Made by a program: the position numbers and the translations under genes. Of a stretch of DNA of 14,960 nucleotides, positions 12,678 through 14,960 are shown in pieces. The notes below the pieces were generated by a model. It was not told the DNA's origin, did no database searches, and saw nothing but the letters and a program-made list of their open reading frames with translations. Where the stretch lies: assembly GCA_027013265.1 (NCBI GenBank), contig JALUXQ010000081.1:1-14960 (forward strand), in the 5' to 3' direction. The stretch comes from Campylobacteraceae bacterium (GTDB lineage Bacteria > Campylobacterota > Campylobacteria > Campylobacterales > Sulfurospirillaceae). Position 1 is the stretch's first letter. Each line of letters begins with the position of its first letter.

Positions 12678-14088
12678 CTTCAAATACGAATCTCAAAAAT
12701 TAGGAAGTTGGTACTTTACAGTTGCAGTCATACTCTTTGGCGCACAACTTGTTTTAGGCTTAGTATCTGCTATCCAATTTATATATCCATCTTTTTTGTA
12801 TGATATTCTTGATTTTTCAATCACTAGAATGATACATATAAATGCACTTGTTGTATGGATGGTGTATGCTATGATAGGCTCTGTGTATTATTTGCTACCT
12901 GATGAAACTGGTATCGAGACAGTTGGAATTGGCATGGGAAAACTACTATTTTGGATATTGACACTAGCTGTAACAGTAGTAGTGCTTGTATATATCTTCA
13001 TTCAAGTTGGACCTGCAACTCAAGCAACAATCTGGCTTATCACAGAGGGTCGAGAGTATATCGAAGCTCCTAGATGGGCAGATATCGGTATAGTTGTAGT
13101 AGTTCTTGGTTTCTTGGCAAATACATTCCTAACAGCATTAAAAGGTAGAAGAACTGGAATCATGACAGTGATTTTATCAGATATGATAGCCTTGGCTGGT
13201 CTATATCTAGCCGGAATGTATTTTACAGATAATATCTCAATGGATCAATACTGGTGGTGGTGGGTTATACACCTTTGGGTTGAAGCTACTTGGGAAGTTA
13301 TGGTAGGAGCACTTGCTGCTTACGCACTTATAAAAGTAGTTGATGCAAAAAGAGAGATAGTTGAAATGTGGCTTTGGATAGAAGTTGCTATGCTGTTTGG
13401 ATCTGGAATACTAGGTCTTGGACATCACTATTTCTGGATAGGTACACCTGAGTATTGGTGGGAAATAGGAGCACTATTTAGCGCACTAGAGCCTATGCCA
13501 CTTATTGGGATGTTTGTACATGTACTTTATGATTGGGGCAAAGAAAAAGGTTTAAAAGAAAATAGTGGAGTAGATACTAGTTCAAACAACACTCCAGCTC
13601 TTCTTTGGCTCATATCCAACGGCTTTGGAAACTTTTTAGGTGCTGGTGTTTGGGGATTTTTCCATACACTGCCACAAGTAAATATCTATACACATGGTAC
13701 TCAATTTACAGCAGCTCACGGACACCTTGCATTTTTTGGTGCATATGCTACGATACTCACAGCTATGTTTTATATGGGTATTCAAGGTAAATACGGTATC
13801 AAGAAGCTTAGAGCAACATTTGCTTCCAAAATGGCAATTTTTCTCATAACTTTTGGAGTTTTAGGAATGACAGTTGCATTAACGATAGCTGGTTATGAAC
13901 AAGTTCTTATAGCAAGGGCTCAGCTTGGTGCCACATGGGATGCATTTTTTGTAGCTCAAAACCAACTATGGATGTCTCAAGCGATGGATTGGAGGCTTAT
14001 TATGGGTATAGTCACAACGGTTGGATTTTTCTATTTGGTAAAAGATTTACTTACAATTAGTAAAAGTCCTAAAAATGTTTACAAATAA
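12661..14088 (+). CDS. norB: Nitric oxide reductase catalytic subunit (cNOR)
   Basis: Reduces 2 NO to N2O in the inner membrane, with electrons from NorC. 475 aa, about 12 helices. All metal ligands of Pseudomonas aeruginosa NorB have counterparts: His59 (haem b), His204 and Glu208 plus Glu212 in IHLWVEATWE, His255-His256 (FeB), Glu277 (the Glu280 equivalent), His353 (haem b3) and His355 (haem b) in AAHGHLAFFGAY. There is no long N-terminal quinol-oxidising extension, so this is cNOR rather than qNOR. The ATG lies inside the norC end, with AAGGAAGGAG at 12646-12655 as ribosome site. A tiny membrane gene follows after 11 bases. Confidence 0.97.
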   Translation: MQRQNNFKYESQKLGSWYFTVAVILFGAQLVLGLVSAIQFIYPSFLYDILDFSITRMIHINALVVWMVYAMIGSVYYLLPDETGIETVGIGMGKLLFWILTLAVTVVVLVYIFIQVGPATQATIWLITEGREYIEAPRWADIGIVVVVLGFLANTFLTALKGRRTGIMTVILSDMIALAGLYLAGMYFTDNISMDQYWWWWVIHLWVEATWEVMVGALAAYALIKVVDAKREIVEMWLWIEVAMLFGSGILGLGHHYFWIGTPEYWWEIGALFSALEPMPLIGMFVHVLYDWGKEKGLKENSGVDTSSNNTPALLWLISNGFGNFLGAGVWGFFHTLPQVNIYTHGTQFTAAHGHLAFFGAYATILTAMFYMGIQGKYGIKKLRATFASKMAIFLITFGVLGMTVALTIAGYEQVLIARAQLGATWDAFFVAQNQLWMSQAMDWRLIMGIVTTVGFFYLVKDLLTISKSPKNVYK

Positions 14089-14099
14089 AGGAGTAAAAA

Positions 14100-14252
14100 A
14101 TGATAGAAACTTTTACAGATATAAATTATAGTTTTTTTGGACTCTTAAACCAGGGTCCTTTAACTTTGAGTCTCTTTCTGCATCTACTGGTGGTTCTTCC
14201 AATGTTTTGGATTTACTTTCAAGAGAAGAAGAGATTAGAGAGCGAAAACTAG
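14100..14252 (+). CDS. 50-aa single-helix membrane protein, last gene of the nor operon
   Basis: Starts with MIETFTDINYSFFGLLNQGP and ends with QEKKRLESEN. One membrane helix is predicted at about 20-40 (PLTLSLFLHLLVVLPMFWIY), followed by a basic then acidic tail. An excellent AAAGGAG (14087-14093) stands six bases before the ATG, and a strong terminator follows nine bases after the stop, so it is very likely translated. It is short enough to be missed by default gene callers. Size and position are reminiscent of CcoQ-like or other small oxidase accessory subunits, and it might be a third subunit or assembly factor of this cNOR. No homology is recognised. Confidence 0.78.
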   Translation: MIETFTDINYSFFGLLNQGPLTLSLFLHLLVVLPMFWIYFQEKKRLESEN

Positions 14253-14260
14253 AGTGTTTT

Positions 14261-14290
14261 AAGTAGGTGCCTATTTGGCACCTACTTTTA
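14261..14290 (+). terminator. Rho-independent terminator of the nor operon (possibly bidirectional)
   Basis: AAGTAGGTGCC (14261-14271), loop TATTT, and GGCACCTACTT (14277-14287) form a perfect 11-bp stem followed by TT, giving TTTT at 14286-14289. On the minus strand the stem is followed by TTAAAAC, a weak tract; it may still end the converging gene at 14288-14659, whose stop codon touches this stem. Confidence 0.88.
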
Positions 14291-14659
14291 AATTCCAAAG
14301 AAGTGATGTATAAAATCAACCTCTTTTTTATTTTTTAGGCTAAAAGATTTTATCGATTTGTTATTATCATCGTGAATTGACAAGACATAACCGCTAATAC
14401 TAAGATATTTTTTACCCCATTCTTTTTTTAGTTCATCCAACCTTTTGTAAACAAGTTCATTTGAAGGCTTTTCTTTCGTACCTGTTTTTGTATTCACTAT
14501 AGTTAATCCTGCCAATCTTTTTTCTAGTTTGTATGGCATATATGGTGATATTAAACTCATGACCTCTTTGTTTTTTGATTCTGGCATGGCGTTGTTAAAA
14601 GCTAAAAAGCTTAAAAACACAAATACAAAAATCAGACCTATAAAAGTGATTTTACTCAT
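14288..14659 (-). CDS. Small exported or membrane-anchored protein of unknown function
   Basis: 123 aa. Residues 1-24 are a signal-peptide-like hydrophobic stretch (ITFIGLIFVFVFLSFLAF), ending near NNAMPES. There is no lipobox cysteine; the protein has no cysteine at all. The remainder is Lys-rich, with a helical middle (NELVYKRLDELKKEWGKKY) and a strand-like part (YLSISGYVLSIHDDNNKSIKSFSLK). I do not recognise it. GAGGGAG on the minus strand, four bases before the ATG, supports the start. It converges on the nor operon, and its stop codon sits at the edge of the shared terminator. A periplasmic or inner-membrane-anchored location is likely. Confidence 0.75.
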   Translation of the reverse strand: MSKITFIGLIFVFVFLSFLAFNNAMPESKNKEVMSLISPYMPYKLEKRLAGLTIVNTKTGTKEKPSNELVYKRLDELKKEWGKKYLSISGYVLSIHDDNNKSIKSFSLKNKKEVDFIHHFFGI

Positions 14660-14906
14660 AATTCTCCCTCGTAATATATTTCTAAAGTTTATCTAATTTT
14701 AATGTGCACCTAAATCATGCCGTTTTTTGTATAAAATCAAGATAAATATTCATCGATTTTTAAATTTAAAGGCGTTGACACTGTTATGGAATTATTTGGG
14801 ATTGGCTTTTAACTAGCAATTTGGGTTAAATTATGATATAATAGGTGAAAAGCAAATTGTAAGGAGTTGACTCTATCTCTTTTGCTAAACAAAAAAAGGA
14901 TTCAAC
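14660..14906 (+). promoter_or_regulatory. Divergent intergenic region with promoter for the gene at 14907
   Basis: 247 bases without a supported gene. It holds a consensus TATAAT (14837-14842); TTGGC-N9-AGCAA at 14803-14819, which fits the GG-N10-GC spacing of sigma-54 promoters but lacks a full TTGC; two ATTTGGG copies 25 bases apart (14794 and 14819); a 6-bp inverted pair AGCAAA/TTTGCT flanking the ribosome-site-like AAGGAG; and the ribosome site AAAGGA (14895-14900). Confidence 0.4.
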
Positions 14907-14960
14907 ATGAAATATAAAAGTATGTCGGTTTCACTCATCTTTATGAAGATTTTTTTTGGA
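14907..14960 (+). CDS. 5' end of a gene running off the window
   Basis: Eighteen codons are visible, beginning MKYKSMSVSLIFMKIFFG. AAAGGA six bases before the ATG and a TATAAT further upstream support a true start. A basic start followed by hydrophobic residues suggests a signal peptide or membrane segment. An internal ATG lies six codons in. Nothing more can be said about its product. Confidence 0.55.
   Translation, partial: MKYKSMSVSLIFMKIFFG

Noticed and set aside
12072..12683. Antisense frames over norC (97 and 61 aa)
   Set aside because: They lie on the opposite strand of a gene with intact norC motifs, have no ribosome sites and no recognisable domains.
13605..13790. 61-aa plus-strand frame inside norB
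   Set aside because: It is out of frame with a complete and conserved norB; a chance frame.
1..14960. Insertion sequences, integrase sites, CRISPR arrays, tRNA or rRNA genes
   Set aside because: No transposase or integrase motifs, no regularly spaced repeats and no tRNA/rRNA-like sequence were seen on either strand.

Overview
The window is AT-rich and densely coded. It reads as chromosome of a denitrifying member of the Campylobacterota (Sulfurimonas/Sulfurovum-like). The evidence is an alpha/beta hydrolase-murF pair that, as I recall, is also adjacent in Campylobacter; a MurF with a long membrane N-terminus; and a cytochrome c-dependent nitric oxide reductase with epsilon-type codon usage. 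The genus is inferred from gene content and was not tested.

Layout. (1) 2-1843 (+): tail of an alpha/beta hydrolase, then murF (peptidoglycan). (2) 1917-5195 (+): pta-ackA, the acetyl-CoA/acetate pathway, followed by a doubtful small membrane ORF that ends in a strong hairpin. (3) 5424-5606: a palindrome-rich leader in front of a Crp/Fnr regulator (5607-6251) that has FNR-type DNA-contact residues but no N-terminal iron-sulphur cysteine cluster. (4) 6330-9031 (+): a four-gene cassette behind a TTGAT-N4-GTCAA box placed at about -41.5: a DUF2249/TusA-like small protein, a 12-helix membrane protein with conserved-looking histidines, a DUF59 (SufT/PaaD-like) protein and an FmdE-like protein. A double-hairpin REP-like element splits the cassette. 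(5) 9079-10709 (+): a SUMT (cobA/nirE type) overlapping a TrpD2/YbiB-like protein. This pair converges on, and overlaps, a minus-strand precorrin-2 dehydrogenase/ferrochelatase (CysG-N/Met8 type), which is preceded by a small membrane protein. (6) 11446-11593: divergent regulatory region with a perfect TTGAT-N4-ATCAA box. (7) 11594-14252 (+): small 3-helix membrane protein, norC, norB and a 50-aa single-helix protein, closed by a clear hairpin terminator. (8) 14288-14659 (-): exported small protein of unknown role; 14660-14906: regulatory region; 14907 to the end: start of another gene.

Working model. The regulator senses anoxia or NO and acts at two matching boxes. One drives the unexplained DUF2249/12-TM/DUF59/FmdE-like cassette. 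The other drives the nor operon, and possibly also the divergent CysG-N gene. The SUMT and CysG-N genes supply precorrin-2 and sirohydrochlorin/siroheme, the precursor of siroheme enzymes and of haem d1 for cd1 nitrite reductase. The cassette is the best candidate for an uncharacterised NO-linked system.
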